Source of the DNA: an uncultured Lachnospiraceae bacterium
Lineage (GTDB): Bacteria; Bacillota; Clostridia; Lachnospirales; Lachnospiraceae
Assembly (NCBI GenBank): GCA_905209075.1
Contig: CAJLRL010000036.1
Span: forward strand, 1 to 24,094
Reading direction: 5' to 3'
Length of the DNA: 24,094 nt
A model generated the notes under the pieces. That model made no database searches and was not told the DNA's origin. It was given only the letters and a program-made list of their open reading frames with translations. Both the position numbers and the translations under genes were made by a program. Shown piece by piece: positions 7,559 through 15,960 of this stretch (positions are counted from its first letter, which is position 1; every line of letters starts with the position of its first letter).

Positions 7559-9592
7559 CTAGAGCAGCTTTTTAAATTCCTGTTCCGGCAATGGTTTTGA
7601 ATAGTAGTATCCCTGTATACTATCACAATTTATTTTTCGAAGAAAATCAACCTGTTCTTCCGTCTCAACGCCCTCTGCTGTGACATTGAGCCCAAGATCC
7701 TTTGCCAGGGCAATTGTGTGCTCCAGTAATTTTTCTCCGCTGAAATCTCCTATGTAATCAATAAGGCTTTTGTCGATCTTTAACGTATCAAAGCACTTCA
7801 TGTTAAGTGTTACAAGTGACGAATATCCTGCACCGAAGTCATCAACCATAAGTGGAAATCCGTTGCTGTGGAACCGGTCTGCCAATGCTTTGATATTTTC
7901 ATTATCTATCGCCGCACTTTCTGTTATCTCTATAGGCACAAGTTCTGTGTCAACACCTATCTCACTGGCAATAGAATGATATTGTTTCACAACTGATTCA
8001 AAGTAAAGGCTTGCTCTTGACAGATTGATTGAAACCGGTATGACACCTAATCCTTTCCGCTTTCACTCCATCTGCTTATTGCACACATTCCGGAAAACAT
8101 ACTCGTCCAATATCCTTATAAGTCCATCTCTCTCAAAAAGAGGGATGAATTTGGCCGGAGACATAAGACTTCCATCCTTTAATCTCCACCTGATAAGTCC
8201 TTCTGCGCCGATAAGTTTTTCGTCCTCTGGTGAATACTTTGGCTGGTACCAGACTTCAAATCTGCCTTTTTGAAGGTCATCCAAAAATGCATCCTCCATT
8301 GCTTTTTCTTCAAGCATTTTCTTGGTATCTGCCTCGCTGTAAAACTGGCTGTCAACATCTTTTCTGTCTTTTATCTTGTTTTTTGCAAAATTCGCCTCGC
8401 TATATGCTTCCTCGACTTTTTTGCCCGGATTCCATTTTGTTATCCCAAAATAAGGGATCACTGACGGGATCTTCAAATTTTCCGATAATACCCTGAGATC
8501 ATCCTTCAAAATATTGAGTTTGCTGCAGACCTTGCTTTCATCAAAGGTATTGCTGAATATCACAAATCTGTCAGCATTTATATGTCCGGCTATATCTCCA
8601 TCATATAATACTTTTTCTATGCACTTCCATATTTCCTTTAATGTCTCATCACCCTTTGTAACGCCACATATTGAATTGATTATTTTAAATGAATGCACAT
8701 CCATTGAGATCATGTAGCCTGATGATGGCATATCTCTTAATTTCTTTTTGAAGCTCTCATAGTTTGGCCCGCCCGTGACCCGGTCTACATATGCCATTCT
8801 TTCGAGTTCCCGCTCTTTTTCGGAGCTGACATCTGAAAATCCGGCTATCATTGCATGAAGACAGCCTTTTTTTGATACATTTACAAACTTAGCCCTGCAA
8901 TGCTTTATCTTTCCATCTCTAAAGATCCGGTAATCATACTGGTATGCATTTTTATTTTGGAATTGTCTCCGTAGATTATCTAATGATGTTTCATACAGCA
9001 TAGTCTCCCGATCATCTGCTATAACGGTCTTCTTCACATAATCAGCCATAAGATCTTCGTACCCCGGTATTGAACGCAGCTTCTCACCTATCATTGATTC
9101 AACGGCCGAATTTACTGTATAGACATATACTTTATCATTGTCCACATCTATATAGTATATGCTGTTAAAATTGCTTCCGAGGGCATAGATCATCTCTTTC
9201 TGCCTTATGTCCTTATCTATAGATTCAATGACACCGGCTGCCATGACAGGCTTACCCAGATCATCTTTTTCCAGCACAGACACAGTTATTTTATATGCCC
9301 TTCCTTTTTCTTTTGTAAAAAATTTAGTGCTGGCCTTCTGGCTCCCGTTTTCTATTTTCTCAAAAAGGCTCTGTATTTTCCCTTTTTCCAGAGCCATATT
9401 GACATACACGTTGTTTTTCAGATCCGTTATAAACTTTTCTCCTCCAAAATATACCACTGCATAATCTGAAGACATTATAATTTTATCCTGAGGATAATAT
9501 CTGAAAGTGTATATTCCCACCGATGCCAATGCCGCCTGTGTTTCTACCTCTGGTTCGAAATAACATTTACCATTAAATACTTTTTTTCCCAT
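7559..9592 (-). pseudogene. GGDEF-EAL protein interrupted by an in-frame TGA (degenerate GGDEF, otherwise intact EAL residues)
   Basis: Two open segments (9592-8063 and onward to 7559) lie in the same frame, separated only by TGA at 8063-8065. The codon follows ...VCNKQME and precedes KRKGLGVIPVSINLSR, where EAL domains normally have Trp, so TGG to TGA is the simplest explanation. Intended length is about 677 residues: a PAS-like sensory N-terminus, a GGDEF domain whose active site is degenerate (INADRF where GGDEF is expected), then EAL. The EAL residues look preserved: EGL for EAL, Asn in SINLS, EITES, VDDFGAG, LKIDKS, AEGVET and QGYYYSKP. So c-di-GMP phosphodiesterase activity is plausible only with read-through or before the mutation. 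Start: ATG at 9592 with GGAGA 9 nt upstream. Confidence 0.85.
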
Positions 9593-9712
9593 TAACAACT
9601 ATCTCCAATGTAACTGATACCAGTGTCCCTTGCATACATCATAAATATAACATATTTAGTTTTTTAAGTCTATGTTTCCTTATTTTATATTATGGTATAT
9701 AATAGATTGTTG

Positions 9713-9746
9713 GTTACTGTTCACACTGTTAGGTGTGACCAGTAAC
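9713..9746. repeat. 14-bp imperfect inverted repeat upstream of the histidine phosphatase gene
   Basis: GTTACTGTTCACAC (9713-9726) and GTGTGACCAGTAAC (9733-9746) are complementary at 13 of 14 positions around a 6-nt loop. There is no U-tract, so it is not a standard terminator. A possible -10 (TATAAT, 9698-9703; weak -35) places it in the 5' leader. The left arm's first 12 bases recur at 20977-20988. It could be a dispersed palindromic repeat or an operator. Confidence 0.65.
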
Positions 9747-9783
9747 GATTGTTGAATAAACATTGAAAGGATTCACAAAAGAT

Positions 9784-10332
9784 ATGCTATATATTATGAG
9801 ACATGGAAGAACTGACTGGAACGCAGCACACAAGCTTCAGGGCTGTTCGGATATACCACTTAACAATGAAGGCCGGCAGATGGCCGAAGAGGCACATAAA
9901 AAATACAAAGATCTGAAATTTGATGTATGCTATTGCTCTCCGCTTATAAGGGCAAGGGAGACAGCCGAAATTTTTCTCCGTGGAACCAATGTCCCAATCA
10001 TCGAAGACAAAAGGCTCCATGAGATGAGTTTTGGCATATATGAGGGTGTCGAGCATGTAACAGACAAGCCTGACTGCAGTGTATACACTCTTTTTAAGGA
10101 TCCAGTAAATTACGTTGCTGATGGCGGTGCCGAAAGCATTGAACAATTATATGCCCGTACCGGTTCCTTTATAAATGAAACACTAAAGCCCGCCCTCGCC
10201 GAAAATAAAAATATCCTGATCGTTGGACATGGTGCTATGAACAGCAGTATTATATGCCAGCTTAAAAATTATCCACTAAAAGACTTTTGGACACATCTTC
10301 AGGGAAATTGTGAAGTATTAAAACTCATATAA
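9784..10332 (+). CDS. Histidine phosphatase family protein (phosphoglycerate mutase-like)
   Basis: A 182-residue cytosolic phosphatase or mutase. The catalytic core is complete: RHG (6-8, phospho-accepting His7), Arg56 in SPLIRARET, Glu80 in RLHEMSFG and the second His149 in IVGHG. The length and the FGIYEG segment fit small phosphatases of the CobC/GpmB/PhoE type rather than a glycolytic mutase. The substrate is not evident. The ATG at 9784 is preferred, with GAAAGGA 12 nt upstream. An upstream TTG would add seven residues that do not look conserved. It is the only rightward gene between the left edge and 21004. Confidence 0.9.
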   Translation: MLYIMRHGRTDWNAAHKLQGCSDIPLNNEGRQMAEEAHKKYKDLKFDVCYCSPLIRARETAEIFLRGTNVPIIEDKRLHEMSFGIYEGVEHVTDKPDCSVYTLFKDPVNYVADGGAESIEQLYARTGSFINETLKPALAENKNILIVGHGAMNSSIICQLKNYPLKDFWTHLQGNCEVLKLI

Positions 10333-10372
10333 AAATTGCCGCCCTGGATGCGTTCTGCACATCCCGGACGGC
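10331..10372 (-). terminator. Intrinsic terminator of the metY gene (10410-11696)
   Basis: An imperfect 13-bp stem (arms 10338-10350 and 10360-10372, two non-Watson-Crick positions) is followed on the leftward strand by AATTTTTTAT. It sits in the 77-nt convergent gap between the histidine phosphatase gene and metY. The rightward gene has no U-tract after the hairpin. Confidence 0.8.
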
Positions 10373-10409
10373 ACGATCAACACTGTGTAAAATGTTTTAG
10401 TCAAATAAA

Positions 10410-11696
10410 TTATTTTATTGCATCAAGTGCATTTGAGATATCTTCTATCAGATCTTCCTTATCCTCAAGTCCAAGGCTTATCCTTATAAGTTCAGCCGGA
10501 ACTCCTGCTTCCCTCAGCTGCTCATCATTCATCTGTCTGTGTGTCGATGTAGCAGGATTTAAACAGCATGTTCTTGCATCGGCTACATGCGTCTCTATAG
10601 CACCAAGCTTCAATGCCTTCATAAATGCAGATGCTGCTTCTCTTCCACCCTTAAGGCCAAACGAAACAACTCCACATCCGCCATTCGGCATATATTTCTG
10701 CGCTCTCTTATAGTATCTGTTTGATGGCAGACCCGAATAATTTACATATGCCACCTTCGGATGTGCCTCCAGAAACTCTGCTACAGCCTGTCCATTCTCA
10801 ACATGCTTTGGCATACGTACATGCAGCGATTCAAGTCCGAGATTCAGTATAAATGCGTTGTTAGGTGACTGCATTGAGCCAAAATCCCTCATAAGCTGTG
10901 ATGTACATTTTGTGATGAATGCACCGCTGTTTCCAAACTTTGTGGCATATGTAATTCCGTGATAGCTTTCATCAGGTGTACAAAGTCCCGGATATTTATC
11001 GGCATGAGCCATCCAGTCAAAACGGCCGCTGTCAACTATTGCTCCTCCAAGTGCTGCTCCGTGTCCATCCATGTACTTTGTGGTGGAATGTGTCACAATA
11101 TCAGCTCCCCACTCAAATGGACGGCAGTTTACTGGTGTAGGAAATGTATTATCTACAATAAGCGGCACTCCATGAGCATGTGCAACTTTTGCAAAAAGTT
11201 CAATATCAAGCACCGTAAGCGCAGGGTTTGCGATCGTCTCTCCGAACATAAGCTTTGTATTTGGCTGGAATGCAGCATTAAGTTCTTCTTCTGTCGCATC
11301 CGGTGATACAAATGTTGCAGTAATTCCCATCTTTGCCATTGTCACAGATATAAGGTTAAATGTTCCCCCATATATTGATGACGATGCAACAATGTGATCT
11401 CCTGCCTCACATATATTGAACATTGCAAAAAAGTTAGCTGCCTGGCCTGATGATGTAAGCATTGCAGCTGTTCCACCTTCCATTGCTGCAATTTTTGCTG
11501 CAACAAGGTCATTTGTAGGATTTTGCAGTCTGCTATAAAAATATCCTTCTGCCTCAAGGTCGAACAGTTTTCCCATATCCTCGCTTGTACTATATTTAAA
11601 AGTTGTAGACTGGATTATAGGTATCTGCCTCGGCTCACCATTTCCAGGTTCATACCCTGCCTGTACACATTTTGTACCCATTCTATATTCACTCAT
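10410..11696 (-). CDS. metY: O-acetylhomoserine sulfhydrylase (MetY), canonical form
   Basis: A 428-residue cytosolic PLP enzyme of the Cys/Met metabolism family that makes homocysteine from O-acetylhomoserine and sulfide. It begins with TKCVQAGY, shows YSRLQNPT (54-61), SSGQAAN (82-88), the pyridine-ring Asp in VDNTFPTP (181-188) and the PLP Lys207 in HSTTKYMDGHG. Length matches standard MetY (about 425). AGGAGA precedes the ATG at 6 nt. It has its own promoter (11750-11778) and terminator. A second, divergent copy lies in the sulfite reductase operon (18560-19792). This one keeps the usual KYxxGHG motif and is the better candidate for the free-sulfide enzyme. Confidence 0.93.
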   Translation of the reverse strand: MSEYRMGTKCVQAGYEPGNGEPRQIPIIQSTTFKYSTSEDMGKLFDLEAEGYFYSRLQNPTNDLVAAKIAAMEGGTAAMLTSSGQAANFFAMFNICEAGDHIVASSSIYGGTFNLISVTMAKMGITATFVSPDATEEELNAAFQPNTKLMFGETIANPALTVLDIELFAKVAHAHGVPLIVDNTFPTPVNCRPFEWGADIVTHSTTKYMDGHGAALGGAIVDSGRFDWMAHADKYPGLCTPDESYHGITYATKFGNSGAFITKCTSQLMRDFGSMQSPNNAFILNLGLESLHVRMPKHVENGQAVAEFLEAHPKVAYVNYSGLPSNRYYKRAQKYMPNGGCGVVSFGLKGGREAASAFMKALKLGAIETHVADARTCCLNPATSTHRQMNDEQLREAGVPAELIRISLGLEDKEDLIEDISNALDAIK

Positions 11697-11711
11697 CTTA
11701 ATTCTCCTATC

Positions 11712-11730
11712 TCCCCTATGATTAAGGGGA
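11712..11730 (-). promoter_or_regulatory. Short hairpin in the metY leader, next to the ribosome binding site
   Basis: TCCCCT / AGGGGA form a 6-bp stem with a 7-nt loop in the 5' leader, ending a few bases before the AGGAGA ribosome binding site. It could modulate translation. It does not match a SAM riboswitch or T-box that I can recognise. Confidence 0.4.
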
Positions 11731-11749
11731 TTTCTTTCATTTAGGAAAT

Positions 11750-11778
11750 ATTATATTATAAATCAAATAATTTTACAA
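11750..11778 (-). promoter_or_regulatory. Promoter of metY
   Basis: On the minus strand, -35 TTGTAA (11773-11778) and -10 TATAAT (11750-11755) are separated by 17 nt. The -35 overlaps the stop codon of cobA-hemD. TTTCCTA follows shortly after the -10, and a similar TTCCTA lies after the -10 of the sulfite reductase operon promoter, so a shared operator is possible. Confidence 0.7.
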
Positions 11779-13284
11779 TTCTTTTAATGATTGTATAAGT
11801 GAATCATACGAGCATTCATAAGCCTCAACTACATCAGAAATTCCATTGTCATGCAGTGCTGCTGTAGTTTTAGGTCCTATTGAAAATGCCTTTATTTTTT
11901 TCTTTTGGGAATGATTTTCTTTCAAAAACCTATTCACATTCGAGACACTTGTGTACACTACAGCATCCGCATCATCCAAAAACTTTACGTTTTCAGAAAT
12001 ATATTCTTCATTAACATATGCATCGGTCTTTTTAAGGTTAACAAAACCCTCTAAAGCTTTTTCCAGCTCTCCGGATGTTTCTTGCGCTGACCAGATCAAG
12101 ACATTTTGTTTCCTGCCTTTCTTCCACGTCAGCTCCGTTTTTTTAAGGAAGCTATCTGCCAGCCCCTTTCCGGTATTTACTTCGGATATAAGATCTGCAT
12201 TTATATGATATTTCCTTAATTCTGCAGCCGTGGCACTGCCTACAACGCCAAATTGGCATCCACACAGTATCCTTATATCTGCTTTGAATTTGTTCAGATT
12301 ATAAAAAAATGTTTTTACACCATTTTTGCTTGTAAACAATATCCAGTCACTTGTTTTAATTTTATCTTGAAAATCCGTAATGATAATTGGTTTTATTTTC
12401 CCTGTAATAACCGCAGTTACATCCGCTCCGAGTTCGGACAGCTTTTCTATAAGCGGGCTTTGTTTTCCACGGGAATAAGGCATATCCATATACTTATCCA
12501 CGGATTGTATATATGGTACAATTATCTTCTTACCAAACATAGGTCTTTTCTCAAAAAAATCAAGTTTATCACACAACGATACAACATCCCCAACAACTAT
12601 TACAGCCGGAGATCTTAGATCAGCCTGCTCTATCTTGTGACCTATATCACAAAGTTTTCCTATACATTTACGCTGACACGGCAATGTTGCATTTGATATT
12701 ACGGCAGCCGGTGTGTTTTTGTCTCTGCCTGCATCCATAAGCCCTTTTGCAATGCTTTTTACGTGTGCAAGTCCCATAAGAAATACACATGTGATCGTAC
12801 TGTCGGTAAGCTGTGAATAATCAATATCAGCTTCTTCATCCTTTCTGCTGTGCGCAGTGATAACGTTAAATCCTTTTGCTATTCCCCTGTGTGTAATTGG
12901 TATTCCTGCATCTGCAAGTGCTGCAACAGATGAGCTTACTCCCGGGACAACTTCTACCCGGACATTTTTATCAGTCAGGTAAAGAGCCTCCTCTCCTCCA
13001 CGTCCAAACACATATGGATCTCCTCCCTTGAGCCTTACAACAAGTGGATATTCGTTTGACTTTTGAAACAGAAGTTCGTTTATGCTTTCCTGCTTCATGA
13101 CATGCTTATGGTTTTCTTTTCCAACATATATAAGCTCACATGTATCCTTTGCAAGCTCAAGAAGCTTCGGTGAGGATAACCTGTCATACACAAGACAATC
13201 TGCCTCTTTTATGTATTTTTCTCCTTTTAAAGTAAGCAGGCCTTCGTCTCCCGGTCCTGCCCCAACAAGTACAACTTTTCCCAT
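11773..13284 (-). CDS. cobA-hemD: Uroporphyrinogen-III C-methyltransferase / uroporphyrinogen-III synthase fusion
   Basis: A 503-residue two-domain enzyme of siroheme synthesis. The N-terminal about 240 residues are a SUMT (CobA) domain with VGAGPGD (7-13), RLKGGDPYVFGRGGEE (84-99) and GIPITHRG, which methylates uroporphyrinogen III to precorrin-2 with SAM. The C-terminal about 250 residues are a HemD domain (VLFTSKNGV-like ILFTSKNGVKTFF, VYTSVSNVNRF), which closes hydroxymethylbilane to uroporphyrinogen III. The CobA-HemD fusion is common in Clostridia. It starts 1 nt after hemC, so substrate handoff within one operon is clear. Together with HemC and SirC it converts porphobilinogen to siroheme. 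Confidence 0.94.
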   Translation of the reverse strand: MGKVVLVGAGPGDEGLLTLKGEKYIKEADCLVYDRLSSPKLLELAKDTCELIYVGKENHKHVMKQESINELLFQKSNEYPLVVRLKGGDPYVFGRGGEEALYLTDKNVRVEVVPGVSSSVAALADAGIPITHRGIAKGFNVITAHSRKDEEADIDYSQLTDSTITCVFLMGLAHVKSIAKGLMDAGRDKNTPAAVISNATLPCQRKCIGKLCDIGHKIEQADLRSPAVIVVGDVVSLCDKLDFFEKRPMFGKKIIVPYIQSVDKYMDMPYSRGKQSPLIEKLSELGADVTAVITGKIKPIIITDFQDKIKTSDWILFTSKNGVKTFFYNLNKFKADIRILCGCQFGVVGSATAAELRKYHINADLISEVNTGKGLADSFLKKTELTWKKGRKQNVLIWSAQETSGELEKALEGFVNLKKTDAYVNEEYISENVKFLDDADAVVYTSVSNVNRFLKENHSQKKKIKAFSIGPKTTAALHDNGISDVVEAYECSYDSLIQSLKEL

Positions 13285-13285
13285 A

Positions 13286-14194
13286 TTATTTTTCCAGCTG
13301 CCTCCTGATTTCTTCTACGGCTCTTTCTACTATTTTTTCAGTATCATCGTCTGTTATATCGGCAAAAGCAAGACGGCTTCCATCCTGCGATCCAAACATT
13401 GCTCTTAATCTGAACATCCCCTTGTCAGTCTTATCACAGTATGCTGCGACAGGCAGATGACAGTTTCCTCCTATCTGTTTTAAAAAACCGCGCTCTGCGT
13501 CTACACTTTCCTGTGCCGCCTCATCTGACAGTGCATTTAGCTTTTCCAATAAATCAAGGTTATCGGCTTTTAATTCTAGTGCAAGCGTTCCCTGTGCCGG
13601 TGCCGGGATCATTTCATCACATGAAAGATACTGCGTTATTTCATCCGCTCTTCCTATGCGCTTTATCCCTGCTGCCGCAATGACTATCCCATCAAGGATT
13701 TCTCCTTCACACAGCTGGCCTTCCTTAAGCTTTCGTATCCTCGTATCTACATTGCCGCGTATGCTTACTATTTTAAGGTCTGGACGCATTGCTGAAATCT
13801 GGTATGCCCGCCTTTTGCTGCCGGTTCCGATCACTGCTCTATATGGAAGTTCATCAAGACTTTCTGCCTTTTTAAGTATCAGAACATCTCTTGGATCTTC
13901 ACGTTTCCATGCTTTTGCAAAAATAAGTCCTTCCGCCGGTTCATCCGGCATATCTTTCATGGAATGGACTGCCATGGAAATCGTTCCGTCAAGAAGCTCA
14001 TCCTCAATTTCCTTTACAAAAATACCTTTTGAGCCTATCTCATCAAGTCGTCTTTTCTGATCCATATCCCCTGTTGTCTTTATGACCTTCGCTATAAATT
14101 CATCCTGCGGATATGCACTTTTTAAATTTTTAATGACCAGCTCTGTCTGGACAAGAGCAAGCTTAGATCCTCTGGTTCCAATTATATATTTCAT
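13286..14194 (-). CDS. hemC: Porphobilinogen deaminase (hydroxymethylbilane synthase)
   Basis: A 302-residue cytosolic enzyme that polymerises four porphobilinogens to hydroxymethylbilane. Visible marks are IGTRGSKLALVQ (5-16), AVHSMKDMP (75-83), GTGSKRRAYQ (123-132), RGNVDTRI (146-153) and APAQGTLALE (198-207). Cys245 in GGNCHLPVAAY is the attachment residue for the dipyrromethane cofactor. Length is normal. It stands between sirC (20 nt upstream) and cobA-hemD. hemA, hemL and hemB are absent here, so porphobilinogen comes from genes elsewhere. Confidence 0.95.
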   Translation of the reverse strand: MKYIIGTRGSKLALVQTELVIKNLKSAYPQDEFIAKVIKTTGDMDQKRRLDEIGSKGIFVKEIEDELLDGTISMAVHSMKDMPDEPAEGLIFAKAWKREDPRDVLILKKAESLDELPYRAVIGTGSKRRAYQISAMRPDLKIVSIRGNVDTRIRKLKEGQLCEGEILDGIVIAAAGIKRIGRADEITQYLSCDEMIPAPAQGTLALELKADNLDLLEKLNALSDEAAQESVDAERGFLKQIGGNCHLPVAAYCDKTDKGMFRLRAMFGSQDGSRLAFADITDDDTEKIVERAVEEIRRQLEK

Positions 14195-14214
14195 CCTTTT
14201 ACTCCAGTTTATAA

Positions 14215-14814
14215 TTATAGACTCCCATTGTCAGGCAGTTTCTTTTCTTTGACCGCCGAATTTATTATAGCCTCAAATGCTTTCTTCCTCTCTGCCTCGG
14301 TATCATATTCTTTTAATACTTTTTCCCTGATGCTTCCCATAAATTCGTTCAGTTCTCCGAGAAATGGTGTAAGGATATCTTTTTCTTCTGATTTTAAATA
14401 CTGGGTTAAAGCAGGACTGTTTCCGCCACTTGAGAATGCTGCAACAAGATTTTTTTCTTTTATGTATGATGAAAAAATAAAGCTGCAATCATCTTTCTGG
14501 TCAACTGCATTTACCATTATCCCTAGGTTTTTACAGTATTCTGATATATCATGATTTAAGGCCTTATCATCGGTGGCTGCGACCACAAGCAGATACCCTC
14601 TGCAGTCGCTCTCCATGAAAGGCCTTTTTATAATCTCTATCATCTTGTCATTGGAAGCCATATCCATGATCTTTTCGCTGCAGTCCGGCGCAATAACGGT
14701 CACTTTGGCTCCGAAATCACGCAGTACCTGCACTTTTCTTGCAGCGACGTTCCCGCCACCTGCCACAAGACACGGCTGCCTGTCTAAATCAACAAACATT
14801 GGAAAATATGCCAT
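14215..14814 (-). CDS. sirC: Precorrin-2 dehydrogenase (possibly bifunctional ferrochelatase), SirC/Met8p family
   Basis: A 199-residue NAD-dependent enzyme that oxidises precorrin-2 to sirohydrochlorin and may insert Fe2+ to give siroheme. The N-terminal Rossmann fold shows VAGGGNVAARKV (17-28). Asp105 in NAVDQ corresponds to the catalytic Asp of CysG/Met8p. The helical dimerisation part follows (FSSGGNSPALTQYLK). No separate SirB-type ferrochelatase is encoded nearby, so this protein may do both steps as in Met8p, or a chelatase may lie elsewhere. It starts 1 nt after bioY. Confidence 0.92.
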   Translation of the reverse strand: MAYFPMFVDLDRQPCLVAGGGNVAARKVQVLRDFGAKVTVIAPDCSEKIMDMASNDKMIEIIKRPFMESDCRGYLLVVAATDDKALNHDISEYCKNLGIMVNAVDQKDDCSFIFSSYIKEKNLVAAFSSGGNSPALTQYLKSEEKDILTPFLGELNEFMGSIREKVLKEYDTEAERKKAFEAIINSAVKEKKLPDNGSL

Positions 14815-14815
14815 A

Positions 14816-15406
14816 TTAAATCACTTTCTTTTGTGCGTTGTATATGCCCATCATATTAAGAAAAGCCGGGCGGAGCTTTGCTGAAAATACTGCTGCGGAA
14901 GCGCAGAGTATAAAGTCAGGCGCAACTGTTATAAGACAGTAATCCACTATTACAACTGACCATGACACCGGCACAGCCACATAAAAATTCTTTATGCAAT
15001 AGAAATATATTGCTCCGACTGTATAGTATGCAATAAGTCCGACTGTAGCAGGGATCATCATCGAAAGCGTCTTTGCTGCATTCATCTTGTCACGTATGTA
15101 TCCGATAAGAAATGCTGCCAGAACAAACCCTAAAAGGAATCCAAATCCCGGACGGAGTATGTATGCAGGTCCTCCTCCTGCTGCGAATACAGGAACCCCA
15201 ATAAGCCCTATACATAAATATACGATGACACTGAGTGCTGCAAGTTTTGGTCCAAGCAGAAATCCCGCCATCAGTACAAAAAACCATTGTAATGTAAAAT
15301 GCATTGTATACATCGGCAATGGTATATCTATCTTTATAAACGCCCCAACTGCAATAAGTGCAGCAAAAAGCGCACATACTGTAAGTTCTTTGGTTTTTAA
15401 CTTCAT
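14816..15406 (-). CDS. bioY: BioY-family substrate-binding (S) component of an ECF-type transporter
   Basis: A 196-residue membrane protein with about six hydrophobic helices. The BioY marks are visible: PMTMHFTLQWFFVL-like segment near residue 30, LLGPKLAALSVIVYL, IGVPVFAAGGGPAYILRPGFGFLLGF, and a late PDFILCASAAVF. BioY normally captures biotin. The start at 15406 is set by GAGGGA 5-6 nt upstream; a further upstream start is less likely. It is the first gene of the siroheme operon and is fused by 1-nt spacing to sirC, an unusual location. Either biotin uptake is co-regulated here, or this member carries something else needed for the pathway. Confidence 0.85.
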   Translation of the reverse strand: MKLKTKELTVCALFAALIAVGAFIKIDIPLPMYTMHFTLQWFFVLMAGFLLGPKLAALSVIVYLCIGLIGVPVFAAGGGPAYILRPGFGFLLGFVLAAFLIGYIRDKMNAAKTLSMMIPATVGLIAYYTVGAIYFYCIKNFYVAVPVSWSVVIVDYCLITVAPDFILCASAAVFSAKLRPAFLNMMGIYNAQKKVI

Positions 15407-15471
15407 TTTTTCCCTCGTTTCATAATATACATATTTATCACTTACACATTTTACATTAAAATTTGTAAAAA

Positions 15472-15504
15472 GAAAAGCCATCCTCCGTGGAAGCTGGCTT
15501 TTTT
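15472..15504. terminator. Intrinsic terminator after the JAMM protease gene
   Basis: Arms AAAAGCCA (15473-15480) and TGGCTTTT (15495-15502), extended by TCC/GGA pairing in the interior, are followed leftward by CUUUUCUUUUU. This separates the sulfur-transfer operon from the bioY-siroheme operon. It could work in both directions. Confidence 0.8.
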
Positions 15505-15506
15505 AT

Positions 15507-15938
15507 CTAAAAATAATATTCTTCCGAATAAATTCTTAAATCTTCTTTGGTAACTTTTCCATCCTCTATATGGAAAGAATTAAGTACAGGATTCTCAGCC
15601 ATAAGTGACAAAATCATATAACTTGCATTCTGATCATATGCAAGTTTTATATCCTCATCCGAAGGCCTTGACGGAGATGAAGGGTGTGAATGCCAGTTCC
15701 CTAGCGGTTTTAATCCGTTCGCTCTCATATCCTTTATCGCTGCAAGCTGTTCCTTCGGATCAAGTGTGAAATGATCCTCGGCATGGTCCACATTTGTCAG
15801 ATAATATACTTTTTTGATAAGGCGTCCATCCTCATTTTCTTCTCCTGCGATAAGCCCGCAGGCTTCCTCCGGCAGATGTTCCTTTGCATATTTTACAATT
15901 TCATCCAAAAATGGATATTCCATACGAATTATGTTCAT
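15507..15938 (-). CDS. hcyD: JAMM/MPN+ zinc metalloprotease, HcyD-like (sulfur-carrier C-terminal peptidase)
   Basis: A 143-residue JAB/Mov34 metallopeptidase. The full JAMM motif is present: catalytic Glu25, His83-x-His85, seven residues, Ser93, two residues, Asp96 (GNWHSHP...PSDED). In W. succinogenes, HcyD removes the C-terminal residue of the carrier HcyS and later releases homocysteine from the HcyS-homocysteine adduct. In Mycobacterium, Mec+ does the analogous job for CysO. ATG 15938 is chosen because AGAGGTG precedes it; longer versions run back into hcyF. It is the last gene of the sulfur operon. Specific function is inferred from neighbours and motif. Confidence 0.88.
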   Translation of the reverse strand: MNIIRMEYPFLDEIVKYAKEHLPEEACGLIAGEENEDGRLIKKVYYLTNVDHAEDHFTLDPKEQLAAIKDMRANGLKPLGNWHSHPSSPSRPSDEDIKLAYDQNASYMILSLMAENPVLNSFHIEDGKVTKEDLRIYSEEYYF

Positions 15939-15960
15939 TTCACACCTCTGTTTTATTACT

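Noticed and set aside
7559..9592. UGA recoded as Trp genome-wide
   Set aside because: Other Trp codons in the window are TGG (for example in the JAMM protease GNWHSHP), and TGA ends the ZIP gene at a natural protein end, so the standard code applies.
11697..11772. SAM riboswitch or T-box upstream of metY
   Set aside because: The leader is short and holds only a 6-bp hairpin; no SAM-riboswitch core or T-box sequence was found. The same is true of the leader at 19793-19843.
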